A DNA stretch of 46,907 bases from Methylomonas methanica (lineage in GTDB: Bacteria > Pseudomonadota > Gammaproteobacteria > Methylococcales > Methylomonadaceae), in contig LUUF01000081.1 in the NCBI GenBank assembly GCA_001644045.1, positions 1-46,907 on the forward strand, read 5' to 3'. The notes under the pieces are model-generated. The model searched no databases. It saw only the letters and a list, made by a program, of their open reading frames with translations, and had not been told where the DNA came from. Numbering within the stretch: the first letter of the stretch is position 1; each line of letters opens with the position of its first letter. The position numbers and the translations under genes were made by a program. Of this stretch, positions 46,597-46,907 are shown in pieces.

Positions 46597-46665
46597 ATTC
46601 AACGCGCCGATGAGCGGCGCCGACGTACGCAGCACGTAGGCGGCCGCTCCATTGGCTTGTTAAGC
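46597..46665 (-). other. Candidate integron attC recombination site
   Basis: The outer boxes fit the attC core sites: ATTCAAC at 46597-46603 and GTTAAGC at 46659-46665 satisfy RYYYAAC and GTTRRRY. Between them the two arms pair closely (AGCGGC, GCC and ACGT blocks). Two single unpaired bases (a G and a C) both lie on the same arm, as the extrahelical bases of attC do. The side carrying them suggests that the cassette array reads on the minus strand. No integrase IntI or second attC is visible before the window ends. Confidence 0.58.
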
Positions 46666-46907
46666 GGAAGACTGGGCCAGCTTGGGCTCTGGTCTTCTTC
46701 CATGTGATCTCGCCCTCCTCCTCAGATCTCTTCTTGGCTTTTGTACGATCTTTCAAAGCCGAGGAAAAGAGCATGTGGCCTTTCAATGTTCACCGAACTT
46801 TGTGCCTCCGACTCGCTACGGGGCTGGCTATAGACAATGGACTATAAATCATGGGCGCCGAGGCAGCTTGCAACTCAAAGAGGTTCCGAGCCTGTTCAAT
46901 ATTCAAA
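46666..46907. other. Sequence beyond the attC-like site, no recognised gene
   Basis: About 240 bases to the window edge. An open frame on the minus strand (starting at 46786) runs into the attC-like site, as translations through attC often do, and is not taken as a gene. If the attC reading is right, this is the 3' part of a gene cassette whose body lies outside the window. Confidence 0.4.

Noticed and set aside
46583-46786. 67-codon minus-strand open frame
   Set aside because: Its C-terminal third is the translated attC-like site, a common artefact; no family resemblance.

Overview
The window looks like the chromosome of a gammaproteobacterium, most likely a methanotroph-type organism of the Methylococcales. 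This is inferred from the gammaproteobacterial rpsB-tsf-pyrH-frr-uppS-cdsA-dxr-rseP block, the MutS, GlnD and DsbC types, two PEP-CTERM surface proteins, a substrate-binding protein of the kind linked to PQQ-dependent alcohol dehydrogenase systems, and moderate GC content. No methane oxidation gene lies in the window, so the assignment is tentative. I see no rRNA, tRNA or CRISPR array.

Positions 1-4000 are the decayed end of a mobile defence island. On the minus strand a P4-type tyrosine recombinase runs straight into the remains of a WYL-domain regulator. A DrmD-like SNF2 helicase (DISARM type) follows and leaves the window at base 1. The WYL remnant carries a 2-base duplication, and the helicase is split by a roughly 283 bp insertion made of four successive hairpins. 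Three copies of a 12 bp repeat lie at the integrase start.

Positions 4089-10335 (plus strand) hold mutS and then a sensory locus: a CHASE2-PAS-histidine kinase, a FecR-domain protein and an OmpA-like lipoprotein, the last two behind a good sigma70 promoter. Positions 10395-18567 (minus strand) are a core block: rpsB and tsf (translation), pyrH (UMP kinase), frr (ribosome recycling), uppS, cdsA and dxr (isoprenoid and lipid precursors), rseP (envelope stress protease) and dsbC. Stem-loops lie between rpsB and tsf and between tsf and pyrH. map and glnD run divergently on the plus strand and overlap by four bases.

Positions 22262-31593 hold an FAD hydroxylase of the UbiH/UbiF/COQ6 family and the most striking pair of the window. 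This is an enlarged glutamate synthase large subunit (1827 residues) followed by a CysJ-like diflavin reductase instead of GltD. With glnD nearby, this stretch centres on nitrogen assimilation. An Hsp20 gene with a sigma32-like promoter follows.

Positions 31717-42287 carry lemA with two TPM-domain genes, a DUF938 methyltransferase divergent from a DUF482 acyltransferase-like protein, a small DksA-type zinc-finger protein, an EAL phosphodiesterase with a degenerate GGDEF domain, uvrB, the PQQ-associated binding protein, and PilZ and MOSC genes.

Positions 42400-46907 are accessory: two PEP-CTERM proteins, two small unrecognised genes, a fatty acid hydroxylase/sterol desaturase family protein, a 139 bp MITE-like element with 17 bp inverted ends and a 5 bp target duplication, and next to it a 69 bp site with the architecture of an integron attC.
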